This document shows positions 43,295 through 53,016 of a DNA stretch of 63,788 bases, in pieces. Source of the stretch: Candidatus Latescibacterota bacterium (lineage in GTDB: Bacteria > Latescibacterota > UBA2968 > GCA-2709665); the NCBI GenBank assembly GCA_012271065.1, contig JAAXHE010000040.1, forward strand, positions 1 to 63,788, written 5' to 3'. The notes under the pieces are model-generated. The model did no database searches and was not told the origin of the DNA. It was given only the letters and a program-made list of their open reading frames with translations. Positions within the stretch are counted from its first letter, which is position 1; every line of letters begins with the position of its first letter. The position numbers and the translations under genes are program-made.

Positions 43295-44437
43295 TCAGAA
43301 ATCGCTCGCACACCGGAAACCGATCTGTTCATCCGTGGCAAACGGGGCATCGAACCACCTGGTAGTCGTGTCGGCAAGGTCCCGGAATTTCCACGATCCG
43401 CCCCGCATGACGCGGTTGAGTCCGATGTCCGGCCCCTTTGGATTTTCTTTCGGCGAATCGTGATAATAGTCGGGATTGAACCAGTCCTCGCACCATTCCC
43501 AGGCATTGCCGGACATATCATGCACTCCGTAGGGACTCAGCCCCTTCGGGTGGCTGCCGACGTCCACCGTACGTCCAACGAGATCTGCGATATTCGCGTG
43601 ATCCGGAGTGGGCGTGGCGGTACCCCACGGATAGGGCCGCTTGTCCGTACCCCGCGCTGCCTTTTCCCACTCCGCTTCCGTGGGCAGGCGCATTCCGGCC
43701 CATTCGCAGTAGGCCCTGGCGCCATACCAGGTCACGTTGGTCACCGCGCGGTTTGCGAGATAGTATGCCTTCAGCACGAACTCATCCTTGATGGTGCGGC
43801 CCAGCTCTTCGCTTTCCTCTTCGTCGTCCGCACCGCGCCCGGCCAGCACGTCGATCGAAATCCGTATATCCGCTCTTCTCGATTCCAGATTGTACAGCAC
43901 GTTGTCTTCCGGATCCCGGTTGCGATTCACCGCGTTCTCGTAGGCGATATCCTCGTCGGTCTGCCAGGGGGCGGTGCGGCCGACGATTTCGGTGTTCCTG
44001 TTCCTGTCGTTCAGAAAGGCGATAAACTGCGCGTTGTTCACCTCGTATTTGTCAATCTTGAACGCGTCCAGGTAGACGACATGCTCAGGCCCATCCGGAG
44101 GCAGGCCTCCCCGGTCGGTCCCCATAATGAATTCGCCGGCCGGTACGTCAAGAAGCTCATGCTTGAGTATGGGCAGCACAGGCCCGTCGACCACTATCCG
44201 TCCGAAAAATGACGCGAAGATTACAAAGTCGGGCAGGTCCACTGCTCGACTGCCGTCCAGATCGTAGATCGGGTCGTCCGACTGATAGGCCCGCGCGAAT
44301 AAAACAAAATCGGTCAGATCGATGGTTCCACTGCCGTCAAAATCCACATCTTCGACCGTGACCCTTTCTGCCCAGACGCGCACAGGGACAAATACGAGGA
44401 TACCGATGAGTAAAAAACAAAAGAGACAACGCGCCAT
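43295..44437 (-). CDS. FGE-sulfatase (SUMF1) fold secreted protein with dockerin-like repeats
   Basis: 380 aa. ATG 44437 has AAGGAG nine bases upstream and is followed by a clear signal peptide (LFCFLLIGILVFVPVRVWA). Residues about 30-80 contain two dockerin-type calcium loops, DVDFDGSGTIDLTDF and YDLDGSRAVDLPDF. From about residue 95 the formylglycine-generating enzyme fold is complete: DVPAGEFIMG, LPTEAEWEKAARG, SPYGVHDMSGNAWEWC, MRGGSW and IGFRCAS. The two catalytic cysteines expected after GGS are absent (the sequence there is GGSWKFRDLADTTTRW). It is therefore unlikely to activate the sulfatases and is more likely a binding or structural protein. Confidence 0.88.
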   Translation of the reverse strand: MARCLFCFLLIGILVFVPVRVWAERVTVEDVDFDGSGTIDLTDFVLFARAYQSDDPIYDLDGSRAVDLPDFVIFASFFGRIVVDGPVLPILKHELLDVPAGEFIMGTDRGGLPPDGPEHVVYLDAFKIDKYEVNNAQFIAFLNDRNRNTEIVGRTAPWQTDEDIAYENAVNRNRDPEDNVLYNLESRRADIRISIDVLAGRGADDEEESEELGRTIKDEFVLKAYYLANRAVTNVTWYGARAYCEWAGMRLPTEAEWEKAARGTDKRPYPWGTATPTPDHANIADLVGRTVDVGSHPKGLSPYGVHDMSGNAWEWCEDWFNPDYYHDSPKENPKGPDIGLNRVMRGGSWKFRDLADTTTRWFDAPFATDEQIGFRCASDF

Positions 44438-44514
44438 GTGCGCTTTCTCCTTCACCGTGATTTTCGTTCGAACAACAGACGACCTCCCCGGCGCGACAAT
44501 TCTCGGCAATCTCC

Positions 44515-47500
44515 TCATTTCTGCACCACGAACGTCGTTTCCTTCGCAAATGACTTTCCGCTGTTCAGGTCCGTGACTTCCACGTTCAGGTAATGTCGCC
44601 CCGATCGCGCCTCTCCAAGTTCCAGTTCCGTGTAGGCCACTTCAGACTCCTGTACGCCCAGCTGCTCATATCCAATCGCCACACCCTGTTCTCTTGATCT
44701 CCCCGTAAGCGTCTGTGCCAACCTCGAAAGCACGCCACCCGCTTTCGGCCCCATGGTGTACTCGACCCGGTACCGGGTCTGGCCGAACTCATCCCGCTTC
44801 AAGTTGTAGATTTCGTAATACACAAATACGTTCTGGCCCGACCCGTATGTTCGAGAGGGCATCGGTACCACGTTCAACCCATGTTTTCCGAATTTGCCGG
44901 CATCGCCGGCGGCATCGCTGACCCTGTATGCCAACTCCAGGTCGCTCACGCGGAGACCCTCACGATGGTAGGATTCGACCACGACCTGCTGCCGGTATAT
45001 TCCCAGCCGACCCGTCATCCGGTCCCTGGCCTTCACTTCCAGCCTGTAGACGCCGGGCGGCACTTCCAACCTGACTACATCCGGGAGGACCACGTCCGGT
45101 CCCGTTCGATTACCAGGTTGCTTGTATAATACCTCCGCAGTCTTGCGGTAGACTTTGTCCGATTGGGGCGAGAGCAAAGCCAGCTGCCGGCGCACCGCGA
45201 CTTGCGTCACGTTATGTTCGGGCAGATAGTTAGTCACGGCGCACGGTATGCCGTAGTAAATCTCCAACACACTCTTGCCGTCTCGCCCCTTGAAGTCGGC
45301 CAGTGTATAGTAAAAGTCAAACGGAGATTCAGCATATTCCGGTGTGTAGGTATCCGGAGTCATTGCGACCGCCTGCTTGAACACCTGCGCCGGTGAAAAG
45401 CGACGAAACTTCGTCACCTGCTCTATACCCAGGTCGGGCGCATCGGGCACCGGCGCAAAATCAAAGATCCGGGAGTTGAACTCATCGGTAAACGTGATCT
45501 CTATCCCTCCGTCGATATTCAGATAGACCCACGACTCCCACGGCGTGGACCCGAGGTCGGCCCCTGCGCTCAGAACCGGACTGAAACCCGATCCCGCGAA
45601 AATCTCCGTGTTGATGCTGGACGGGAGGGGTCCTGTAACCATGCTTGCGAGTTCACGCTGTCCGATATCTCCGCCCTCGCCAATCGTCCCTGCAGTGCTG
45701 GAACGCTCCGTATCGTTACGATCCGACGACGAGCCACCGTCCCGGCTTCCCTCCGACGTCGTCATCTGCCTCAGATTCGAATCGGAACCATCCGGGTCCC
45801 CGCCCGTGAACGCGTCACGCTCTCCCTCGATGCCCAGATCGGCCGAAGTGCTCTCGAATCCAAGAACATCCCGCTCCAGAGCAAAATTGCGCAGGGGAAA
45901 GACGGGACCCATAAACGACGCGCCAATGGCCTCCGTGCCATACAGCTGCCTGGCCAGCCGCTCTTTCACGCGCATCACGGGCAAGCTGTGCCGGAAATTC
46001 ACCTTCCGCGAACTCGTCACGTGGTCCGGGTCGCCAAACCGCACGTACACCTCGCCTCGACGGTCCCAGGGCTTCTTGCCACTGGAGAACTCCAGACTGG
46101 CATACCAGACCCTGCGGTAATGCTCCAGCAACCGCTCATTTACCGTAGTGCCTATGTCGGGGTCCCTTACGTTCCAGAAGCTTTCCAGGTAGGCTTCACG
46201 GGCAGCGCCTGACGTCCGTTCGTATACGGCCATTTCCTCCGGCGACGCAATCAGACTGATGTCACTATAGAGCTCTCGCTGCTCCAGGTCCAGCCTTGAG
46301 ATGTATGTCGAGAAAAACCCCATCGCCATATCGTATTTGTTGCGCTTCGCGCAGGCCTGCGCCACAATGGGCATCAGTTCGATTGCATCAGGGTACTCGT
46401 GCGTAAACGCCCGAACCTTCTTAAGGATCCGGTCGTAGTCCTTCACTTTCAGGTACGCATGGCCCAACCGCCTGCCGACTTTCCGGTCGGCCGGCCTCAT
46501 CGCGAGATATCGGGTGTACCAGACAATGGCTTCCTCGTAATCCTCCACAAAGTTGGCGTACCAATCTCCCATCAGCAGATAGGCATCGGCGTATTCTGGG
46601 TCCGTTTTCAGCACCCGGTCCAGCTCCGGCTTTACGTCGTGCTCGTTGAGCATATATCTCACGAGCGCGATTTTATACTGTGCATCCACAAAGTCCCGAT
46701 CCCGCATCAACGCCTTTCTGAAATACGTAATGGCCTGGTAGCGCTCGTTGTGGAGTTCCATCAACACGAGGCCCATACCGTAATAGGGTTCGGGGTCGTT
46801 GCCTGGCAGCGCCGCTGCTTTTCTGAACGCCCATTTCGCGCCCCTGTAATATTTGTCCTCCAGGAATGCATATCCCAGTTTCAGATGCGCATTCTTATCC
46901 CGGGGACGCTGGTGGGCAACGACACGGAGTGGAAAGATCGCCTCGTCCACTTCATTTCTGTCGAGACGCGTCACACCGAGGTCGAAGAGTGAATCGACCC
47001 TGGCGCGCGGCATATTCTGTGCCTGCACTGCGTAACCGCCGGGACCGCCCAGAAGATATTGCACCCGCCCCCGGTGCCAGTAACATTTCAACACGGGGCC
47101 GCCGGCATGAACTGCGGGACGGAAAGAATATCCGATTTCAGGCATGTGGGGTTCGTCGGTTGCAGGACAATGGAAGAGTTGTTTGAGTTGCGTCAGATCC
47201 CGCGCTCTCCCGGATGCGCCCAACCGCCGCTTTTCCAGTTCGACGGACGCCCATGACAGAAGTCCGCTCAGGTCTGATGTTTCTTCATTGCTGCGCACCG
47301 AGTCGAACTCTGAAATCAGGTCGCCGACAACAAGCAGGCGTTCCGAGCATACCGCTTCCTTCAGTGTCTCGTCATTTTTGATTCGGCTCCGAATCGCATC
47401 GATGTAGCCCTGGCAGCTTCCTCGGGACAGACCCAGCGGAGCATAGGACCTGCGAATATCCTTGAAACCGCTGACCGATTCCCGGTAAGCATCCCTGGCG

Positions 47501-48264
47501 CCGCGGTACTCCCCACGATGCATCGCGTGATGACCACGAACCCACCAGTTCAACGCCTGATGCACCATCAGCATTGCAGCGTCGATCTCCTTTTCCTGTG
47601 TACGCTGCGGAGGCCTTGCGGCGCCTTTATCGCGTGAACTGCGCCACGCCGGCACTTCGCCACCATCCATTCCAACATGGGACAACTTGCCGTCCACCAC
47701 GGCGGCAACCGCATCGGCGTCCGCAGACCACCCTAAAGGACCGCGCACGTGTCCGCGCACAAGCAACCTGGCGCGGCCGAAGTAATCAACGGTCCACAAA
47801 CCGTTGCGATCCGTTACGGCCAGCCGAGTCCCATCCGGGGCCACCGCAAAGTCGATTGGGTCCACTTCGTCGGGCAACGGCCAGAGTGACTCCCCGGATG
47901 CCTGAATCCGCCAGATCCGATTGCGTACCAGGGGCAGGCGCCGCTGTTTTCGCGCGTCGGACGTCAGCCTCCCCAGGGGCGTGGTGCCAAACGCGACGTG
48001 ATCCAACCCCCGCTCCAGGTAAACAAGCCCGCCGCCCGGCAGGAATCCCACGTCTCCCGGAGGGCCCAGGTAGATTCCAGCACGGGTCGGCGCTGTCCCG
48101 TCGGTGCGTCCCTGCCAGACCTGTGTAAACAGTACCATCGGCTTCCCGGAAGGGATGAGCCAGACAACCCGCTCACCGTCACGCGAGTAATTCGCGGGCG
48201 GCGCGGCAAGGGCCCCCGAAGCCAGCCAAAACAGGGCTGCTGCAATTGCGGCGTATTTCAGCAA
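44515..48264 (-). CDS. Large exported protein with beta-propeller-like region, TPR repeats and GWxTD domain
   Basis: 1249 aa. TTG 48264 is the likely start: GGAGGGACGA stands directly before it and a signal peptide (KYAAIAAALFWLASGALA) follows at once. Residues 25-200 have propeller-like repeats (VAPDGTRLAVTD), and about 430-620 carry TPR repeats (DKNAHLKLGYAFLEDKYY, PEPYYGMGLVLMELHN). The GWxTD-type domain begins near 690 with SFWNVRDPDIG and has PWDRRGEVYVRFGDPDHV, where the name-giving GWxTD is replaced by PWDRR. A C-terminal part of beta strands follows. GWxTD proteins are envelope proteins of unknown function in FCB-group bacteria. A paralogue lies at 55007-57409. Confidence 0.82.
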   Translation of the reverse strand: MLKYAAIAAALFWLASGALAAPPANYSRDGERVVWLIPSGKPMVLFTQVWQGRTDGTAPTRAGIYLGPPGDVGFLPGGGLVYLERGLDHVAFGTTPLGRLTSDARKQRRLPLVRNRIWRIQASGESLWPLPDEVDPIDFAVAPDGTRLAVTDRNGLWTVDYFGRARLLVRGHVRGPLGWSADADAVAAVVDGKLSHVGMDGGEVPAWRSSRDKGAARPPQRTQEKEIDAAMLMVHQALNWWVRGHHAMHRGEYRGARDAYRESVSGFKDIRRSYAPLGLSRGSCQGYIDAIRSRIKNDETLKEAVCSERLLVVGDLISEFDSVRSNEETSDLSGLLSWASVELEKRRLGASGRARDLTQLKQLFHCPATDEPHMPEIGYSFRPAVHAGGPVLKCYWHRGRVQYLLGGPGGYAVQAQNMPRARVDSLFDLGVTRLDRNEVDEAIFPLRVVAHQRPRDKNAHLKLGYAFLEDKYYRGAKWAFRKAAALPGNDPEPYYGMGLVLMELHNERYQAITYFRKALMRDRDFVDAQYKIALVRYMLNEHDVKPELDRVLKTDPEYADAYLLMGDWYANFVEDYEEAIVWYTRYLAMRPADRKVGRRLGHAYLKVKDYDRILKKVRAFTHEYPDAIELMPIVAQACAKRNKYDMAMGFFSTYISRLDLEQRELYSDISLIASPEEMAVYERTSGAAREAYLESFWNVRDPDIGTTVNERLLEHYRRVWYASLEFSSGKKPWDRRGEVYVRFGDPDHVTSSRKVNFRHSLPVMRVKERLARQLYGTEAIGASFMGPVFPLRNFALERDVLGFESTSADLGIEGERDAFTGGDPDGSDSNLRQMTTSEGSRDGGSSSDRNDTERSSTAGTIGEGGDIGQRELASMVTGPLPSSINTEIFAGSGFSPVLSAGADLGSTPWESWVYLNIDGGIEITFTDEFNSRIFDFAPVPDAPDLGIEQVTKFRRFSPAQVFKQAVAMTPDTYTPEYAESPFDFYYTLADFKGRDGKSVLEIYYGIPCAVTNYLPEHNVTQVAVRRQLALLSPQSDKVYRKTAEVLYKQPGNRTGPDVVLPDVVRLEVPPGVYRLEVKARDRMTGRLGIYRQQVVVESYHREGLRVSDLELAYRVSDAAGDAGKFGKHGLNVVPMPSRTYGSGQNVFVYYEIYNLKRDEFGQTRYRVEYTMGPKAGGVLSRLAQTLTGRSREQGVAIGYEQLGVQESEVAYTELELGEARSGRHYLNVEVTDLNSGKSFAKETTFVVQK

Positions 48265-48343
48265 TCGTCCCTCCGAAACTTACCAATGTCCGAAAAGCGA
48301 AGCGTGCGGAACAGTGACAGGGAATGCCATAAAGATACGAAAG

Positions 48344-49570
48344 TTATCCCCTGTCGAACAACCCTTCTATTGCCATTGCTTCCAACGCCTCGCCCATCGC
48401 ACGGACGGCCTCGTCGATATCCGCTTCGGTGTGTGAGAAATTGGTATAGCAAACCGAATAAACGATGATCCCACGCTTCAATACCTCCTCGTTGAACCTG
48501 AGAAACAGCCGGGCCGCATCAGGACGATCGAATACCAGTTGTCCGACCGGATGGGCTCCCACGAAACGCACCGGCAGACCCAGTCTCTCGCCGTACTCAT
48601 TGAAGCCGTCGTGAAGCTTTTCGCCGCGTTTCCACAGCGCGCCGATCACGTCCTCCCGGTCGTACACGTCCAGCACGGCCCGAGCCGCGGCCAGGCCCAG
48701 CGTATCCCCTCCGAAGGTGGACGACACGACGCAATCCTTCACCTTCTCCATCACATCGGCTTTTCCCACGAAACAGGATAGAGGCACGCCGTTCGAAAGT
48801 CCCTTGGCGAACACCGCCAGGTCCGGAACCACCCCGAAATACTCCTGCGCACCCGCGCGCCGCAGCCTGAACCCGGTAACGATTTCATCGAAAATAAGGA
48901 CAGCGCCGTGTTGCTCCGTCAGCGCACGCAATTCCCTCAGAAAGGAACGTCCCTGTTCAACTTCCGCATAAGCGCAGGCCACGCTTACGGCCGCTATCTC
49001 ACCCGTTGAAGCTTCGAATGCCTCTGCATACGGCCCAATGTCGCCCCACGGCATCGCGATGTACGTCTTGCGCGTCGCCTCCGGCACCCCGCCCCGAGCC
49101 ATCGTGTTGACCCAGCCGTGGTACCCGCAGGTCAGGATGAGCTCCCGTTCCGTAAACGCCCTCGAAAGCCGGTGCGCGGCCGCCATTGCCTCGCCGCCCG
49201 TCTTCAGGAATCGGACCCGATCCGCGCAGGGCAACACTTCGACCAGCCGCTGTGCGACCTCAATTTCCAGCGGGTGTGGATAGCTGAATATGATACCGCT
49301 TTCGAGTTGCTTCCGGACGGCCTTATCCACCTCCGGAAACCGGTACCCCAGGGTGATGGGTCCCAGCCCGTTCCTGAAATCGATATATTCGTTACCATCG
49401 GCGTCCCACACCCGGCATCCATCGCCCCGAACCAGGTAGCAGGGCTCCACTCCTCGAAGCGCCTCTCTCGGGGCCTTGGAATGGGTCTGCGTGCCCAGGG
49501 GGATAACCTTCTGCGCCGCGTCGTACATTTCCCACGAGCGGGCGACCGATCGCTCAACCGCCGTTTCCAT
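48344..49570 (-). CDS. Class III PLP-dependent aminotransferase (glutamate-1-semialdehyde aminomutase-like), second copy
   Basis: 408 aa. It has IDFRNGLGPITLGY, KTGGEAMAAAHRLSRAFT, IFDEIVTGFR and the Schiff-base lysine K256 in FAKGLSNGVPL. GGAGGTG is placed just before ATG 49570. It belongs to the same broad group as the gene at 2064 but is not a close duplicate. The absence of haem genes again argues for amino-group transfer to a sugar or small acid. It lies 83 bases after the DUF6785-like membrane gene and 80 bases before the TPR/GWxTD gene, all in reverse orientation. Confidence 0.9.
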   Translation of the reverse strand: METAVERSVARSWEMYDAAQKVIPLGTQTHSKAPREALRGVEPCYLVRGDGCRVWDADGNEYIDFRNGLGPITLGYRFPEVDKAVRKQLESGIIFSYPHPLEIEVAQRLVEVLPCADRVRFLKTGGEAMAAAHRLSRAFTERELILTCGYHGWVNTMARGGVPEATRKTYIAMPWGDIGPYAEAFEASTGEIAAVSVACAYAEVEQGRSFLRELRALTEQHGAVLIFDEIVTGFRLRRAGAQEYFGVVPDLAVFAKGLSNGVPLSCFVGKADVMEKVKDCVVSSTFGGDTLGLAAARAVLDVYDREDVIGALWKRGEKLHDGFNEYGERLGLPVRFVGAHPVGQLVFDRPDAARLFLRFNEEVLKRGIIVYSVCYTNFSHTEADIDEAVRAMGEALEAMAIEGLFDRG

Positions 49571-49652
49571 GATTCACCTCCAGAAGAAATCCATATCCAG
49601 GTCTCCAACTTAATACACAATTGGGTCCATCGTTGCACCTGCACACTGTGGG

Positions 49653-51620
49653 TCAATACCCGTGGATCGAGTGCCCGCCACCCGGAAACCAGACCATATC
49701 CACTGCCAGCGATAGACCTACGCCCGTGGAGTAACCCACGAGTACACCCAGGAAAAACGGCACGTAACGCCGGTAGAGTGCCGCCCCGCCGATCCGCAGA
49801 ATCAGGAATTTGATGGCCCAGGCCAGAAAGACCGAAAACACGGTATAGCGCACGGACGTCCCCGTACCGGCCAACGCGAATCCAACCGGGTGGAACGGCC
49901 ACCAGGGAAACCGGTACTTCAGAAACGTCAGCAGCGACATTACCGCCGCGCCGATGCCGAACAGACCCAACTGCAAACGGTGGGGCGCTTCCGGGTTGTT
50001 CATCTGGGTCATCACACGTCCAAAGCCGGATTTGCTGTACCTCGTGAACGGCCAATCGTTGAAATTATAGGCCCCGTACGTATATCCCAGATACAACGTA
50101 AACACAACCGAGAAAATACACCCCAAACCGAACGCCAGCAGCAGAGCAGCCAGCACACGCCGCCGCCCGTCCCGGGGGCATATGTCCGCCAGTTTGGCGC
50201 CGTGGATGACAGAAGGCATGAACAGGCCCTTGCCGTAGGACGCGATGCCGTTCGTGAATCCGAGCGTCGTCAGACTGGATCCCGAAAGATTCCGCGACCC
50301 GAACAAGGACGTGACGAACCGCTGCGGCCCCACCGGCATGCTTATGAAGACCAGACCCACATCGGATACGATGCGCGCAACGCCCAGATAGAGGATGAAC
50401 GCCGCCAGCACAAACGCGCAAGCCAGGACAAGACTCATTCCGGCCTGCCACCACCAGAAAACGGCGAATAAAACGCACACAATCAGCCCGAACACCGCCG
50501 TCCGGAACGACATCATCTCATCTTTGTCATCCAGGGGCGCGTCCCTCCCTAGCGCCTTCATGAAGACCAGTTTCAAGTGGTTCCGCGACGTCCAGAACCC
50601 CCATCCCACCATCGCAAAAAAGGCGCCCAGAGGCACCCACTGGAAATCGGCGGAGGCGTGGGACCACGAACTGGCGTTAATGCCCAGCCGGTTCAGAATC
50701 CCGCTGCGAACGATAAACAGAAGATCAAAGAACCACAGACTGAATAGCACGTCGATATTGGCAAAATAGCAGAAGGAAATCGTAAACATATTGATCCGCG
50801 TCCACAGCCCCGGGAAATATCGTTCGAACCTGATCCAGGGTCCCCATCGGATATTCGGAATCTGTGGAAATCCGGGAACGAAATAGTTGATCATGTTCCA
50901 GGCCAGAATGCCGAACGCGACTGCGAATCCGATCCAGAAGAGCCGCGGGAATTCCCACGTCGCCGCCCGTTCGGTAAGGTCGGTAACCGGGCGCAATATA
51001 GGAAACGAAATGCGTTCGCTTTCCATCCACTGCTTGCGCAGAATCACCGCGAGGCAGACCGAACCGAAAAACAGCGCGGTAATCAGACCCATCCAGCAAA
51101 CCACCGGTACGAACCAGGCGTTCCAGGGAATGGCGTCGCCGGGCGGCAGTCCTTCGAACAGGTGATTCAATGTGCCGTTCGTGTTTCTGGGCGCCAGCCA
51201 GTGCGGGATATTCGGATGGAAGAACTCCCCCCACTGATTCTCCGGCGTCGCAAAATAAAACGGCGCCGCGATCGCACCCAGGAAATAACCCGTCAGCCCC
51301 ACCGACGGTATGGCCCCACCGACAAGACCGCCCGCCAGCACGACCAGCAGTTCTGTGGGCGACAACGCATACCGGCTCGCGAGCAACCGGCACAGCGGAT
51401 TCAGTCCCAGCGCCAACAGCAGGTAGAGCAGCAGAGTGCCCATCGGAAAGTGACTCAACGTCATCCGAGACGCGTGGACAACGTACTCCACGTAGTTCAC
51501 AACGACGTTTACTCCAACCGCCAGCGCTCCTGCCAGGAAAACACTGCGCAGCGTTACCGGTTGCCTGTCACGTCCGTCCTCAATGTCGGTCGATACTGCG
51601 ACTGCCGAACCTTCTGCCAT
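49653..51620 (-). CDS. Multi-pass membrane protein, DUF6785/DUF6784-like (OPT-transporter-related)
   Basis: 655 aa with about 14 predicted membrane segments (for example SVFLAGALAVGVNVVVNYVE and FGLIVCVLFAVFWWWQAGM). Phrases such as SPTELLVVLAGGLVGGAIPSVGL and RISFPILRPVTDLTERA are typical of a large uncharacterised family, common in uncultured bacteria, that resembles oligopeptide transporters. ATG 51620 follows GGGGAAGGG; a GTG at 51647 is also in frame. It probably transports a small solute, and substrate cannot be inferred. It is upstream of the class III aminotransferase in the same direction, which may indicate uptake followed by transamination (inference). Confidence 0.75.
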   Translation of the reverse strand: MAEGSAVAVSTDIEDGRDRQPVTLRSVFLAGALAVGVNVVVNYVEYVVHASRMTLSHFPMGTLLLYLLLALGLNPLCRLLASRYALSPTELLVVLAGGLVGGAIPSVGLTGYFLGAIAAPFYFATPENQWGEFFHPNIPHWLAPRNTNGTLNHLFEGLPPGDAIPWNAWFVPVVCWMGLITALFFGSVCLAVILRKQWMESERISFPILRPVTDLTERAATWEFPRLFWIGFAVAFGILAWNMINYFVPGFPQIPNIRWGPWIRFERYFPGLWTRINMFTISFCYFANIDVLFSLWFFDLLFIVRSGILNRLGINASSWSHASADFQWVPLGAFFAMVGWGFWTSRNHLKLVFMKALGRDAPLDDKDEMMSFRTAVFGLIVCVLFAVFWWWQAGMSLVLACAFVLAAFILYLGVARIVSDVGLVFISMPVGPQRFVTSLFGSRNLSGSSLTTLGFTNGIASYGKGLFMPSVIHGAKLADICPRDGRRRVLAALLLAFGLGCIFSVVFTLYLGYTYGAYNFNDWPFTRYSKSGFGRVMTQMNNPEAPHRLQLGLFGIGAAVMSLLTFLKYRFPWWPFHPVGFALAGTGTSVRYTVFSVFLAWAIKFLILRIGGAALYRRYVPFFLGVLVGYSTGVGLSLAVDMVWFPGGGHSIHGY

Positions 51621-51773
51621 TGTACCCTTCCCCACGTCGTCCGACACCTGAGACAGCGAGGCGCCGTAATGACTCTAGACCCGGGACCGATGCAATCGAA
51701 AATTGTGACTACCGCGACCAGCCTGCAGCATACACCTGGACAAAGCAATATACAAAACGAGCGAAACAAACAC

Positions 51774-51801
51774 AAAAAACGGGCCCCAACGACCAGGCCC
51801 G
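51774..51801 (-). terminator. Rho-independent terminator of the aspartic-protease pair
   Basis: On the reverse strand CGGGCC (51801-51796) pairs with GGCCCG (51785-51780) across a 10-base loop and is followed by six T (A-run 51774-51779). It lies 90 bases past the protease stop at 51891. Confidence 0.7.
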
Positions 51802-51890
51802 AAGTGCATTGTATGAAAATCGCATCTGAATCCCTCACGGGATTGGCTGTCCCATAGGGAACGGGATTTGCTGTATAAATGCCTTACTGT

Positions 51891-52262
51891 TCACGGCAGT
51901 GCCTTTATGCCCACTTTGCCGCCGTCGATAACCTGTACCTTCAACTCGTAGCCGTCCAGCAACGACATACCAATCAGCGGGTCACTTTCCACGCGGTCCA
52001 CAGCGATACGACGCGGCCTGCCGTCCCATATAACAGTTGCTTCGTAAACGTCGAAAAGGACCTCACTTCCGTCCGCCAGCACGGCCCTGCTTCGCCGGCG
52101 CCAGCGAAGTCGAAGTTTTGCGACCAGAGAAGCAGGCAGGGTCAACCATCCATCGAACCCCGTATCAATCACCGCCTCGACCTCTTGTGTCTGTTCCTCA
52201 AGGCCTCGCACCGTTACGGAGATTACGGCCTCCCGGTAGGCGGTAACGATTCCGGCTATCAC
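51891..52262 (-). CDS. Clan AA (retropepsin-like) aspartic protease
   Basis: 123 aa from GTG 52262, whose first bases overlap the stop of the partner gene (GTGA). The catalytic block is VIDTGFDGWLTLP (D-T-G), followed by VLADGSEV and a C-terminal IGMSLLDGYELKV, the arrangement of single-domain bacterial retropepsins that act as dimers. No signal or membrane segment is seen. Target unknown. Small proteases of this type occur widely next to a short conserved partner, as here. Ends at 51891 with a terminator beyond. Confidence 0.85.
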   Translation of the reverse strand: MIAGIVTAYREAVISVTVRGLEEQTQEVEAVIDTGFDGWLTLPASLVAKLRLRWRRRSRAVLADGSEVLFDVYEATVIWDGRPRRIAVDRVESDPLIGMSLLDGYELKVQVIDGGKVGIKALP

Positions 52263-52534
52263 GTCTCTACCGACCGATAGCGCGGTCCAAAGCGGCGGGT
52301 ATAGCGAGAACCGACTCGCCTCATCCACATTTGCGCATCAGGCCTGCGGGACAGAAGACGATCTGACGCCCCAAGTTCATCAGCGTCAACTTCATAGTCA
52401 CCAGTCTCGATATCGATGACTACAAACTTCCCTTCGTTATCCGGCTCAATGCGGAGGCGTATGTCTCGCTCGTAAATCTCATCACCGCGCCGGGCGAACT
52501 CTTCTTTGCTATATCGGGGGTGTGATACTGGCAT
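52259..52534 (-). CDS. Small conserved partner of the aspartic protease, function unknown
   Basis: 91 aa. AGGAGG lies four bases before ATG 52534. The sequence YERDIRLRIEPDNEGKFVVIDIETGDYEVDADEL and LLSRRPDAQMWMRRVGS look like a conserved compact protein; similar short proteins are regularly encoded just ahead of clan AA proteases. Its stop overlaps the protease start, so the two are translationally coupled. The pairing recalls a toxin-antitoxin or substrate-protease module, but no function is established to my knowledge. It has no helix-turn-helix or signal peptide. Confidence 0.7.
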   Translation of the reverse strand: MPVSHPRYSKEEFARRGDEIYERDIRLRIEPDNEGKFVVIDIETGDYEVDADELGASDRLLSRRPDAQMWMRRVGSRYTRRFGPRYRSVET

Positions 52535-53016
52535 TTTCCTCCTCCCGTCTTATGTTTTCATCGTTTTTCACAGTAATGTGAAAACAAACATCTACTTGAG
52601 AAATATACAACTTGAATATTGTCATGTCCAGGCTTCAATGTGTCCTGCTTCCGGATATTCCTTAACCTCAATTCGAAAAAAGACAGCCGGTATATTTAGC
52701 ACAAAAGGTATCAGCGCGAAACCGGGGTATCGAAGTCGTTCAAATGGTTGAAATTTCCGTTCACGTCCAGTGACCTGGTTCATCCTGGTAATCCGCCTTC
52801 TAATCGCCTTTATTAACTATCACTTATTCGAATTAACGTCCACGAGAACTTACGAATCAAGGGTAGTCACTTTCGCTCCTTGCGGCATTCAATCAGACTA
52901 AGAAAATTGGACGTTTTGACCGACAAAAGCCAGTTCAGCTCGAATGTGCAACCTGCACCAACCGCGGCAATGCCGTCCAATAGCGCATCATCTCCACCTT
53001 CCCGACCACGGCCCGG
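52535..53016. other. Intergenic region with repeat copy B
   Basis: No gene is supported in these 480 bases. The left part is AT-rich (52560-52720) and should contain the promoter of the aspartic-protease pair. The right part holds the dispersed repeat (52715-52869) and then the 3' flank of the gamma-glutamyltransferase gene. Confidence 0.5.
52715..52869 (+). repeat. Dispersed intergenic repeat, copy B
   Basis: Aligns with the reverse complement of 40090-40238. Shared blocks in order are CGAAAC, TTCACGTCCAG, GACCTGGT, GGTAATCCGC, CTAATCGCCTTTATTA, CACTTATTCGAATTAACGTC and CGAATCAAGG, separated by short variable stretches of equal or nearly equal length. No gene is disrupted here. Confidence 0.7.

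Noticed and set aside
43295..44437. Sulfatase-activating formylglycine-generating enzyme
   Set aside because: The catalytic cysteine pair is absent, so annotation as a maturase would be wrong even though the fold is clear.
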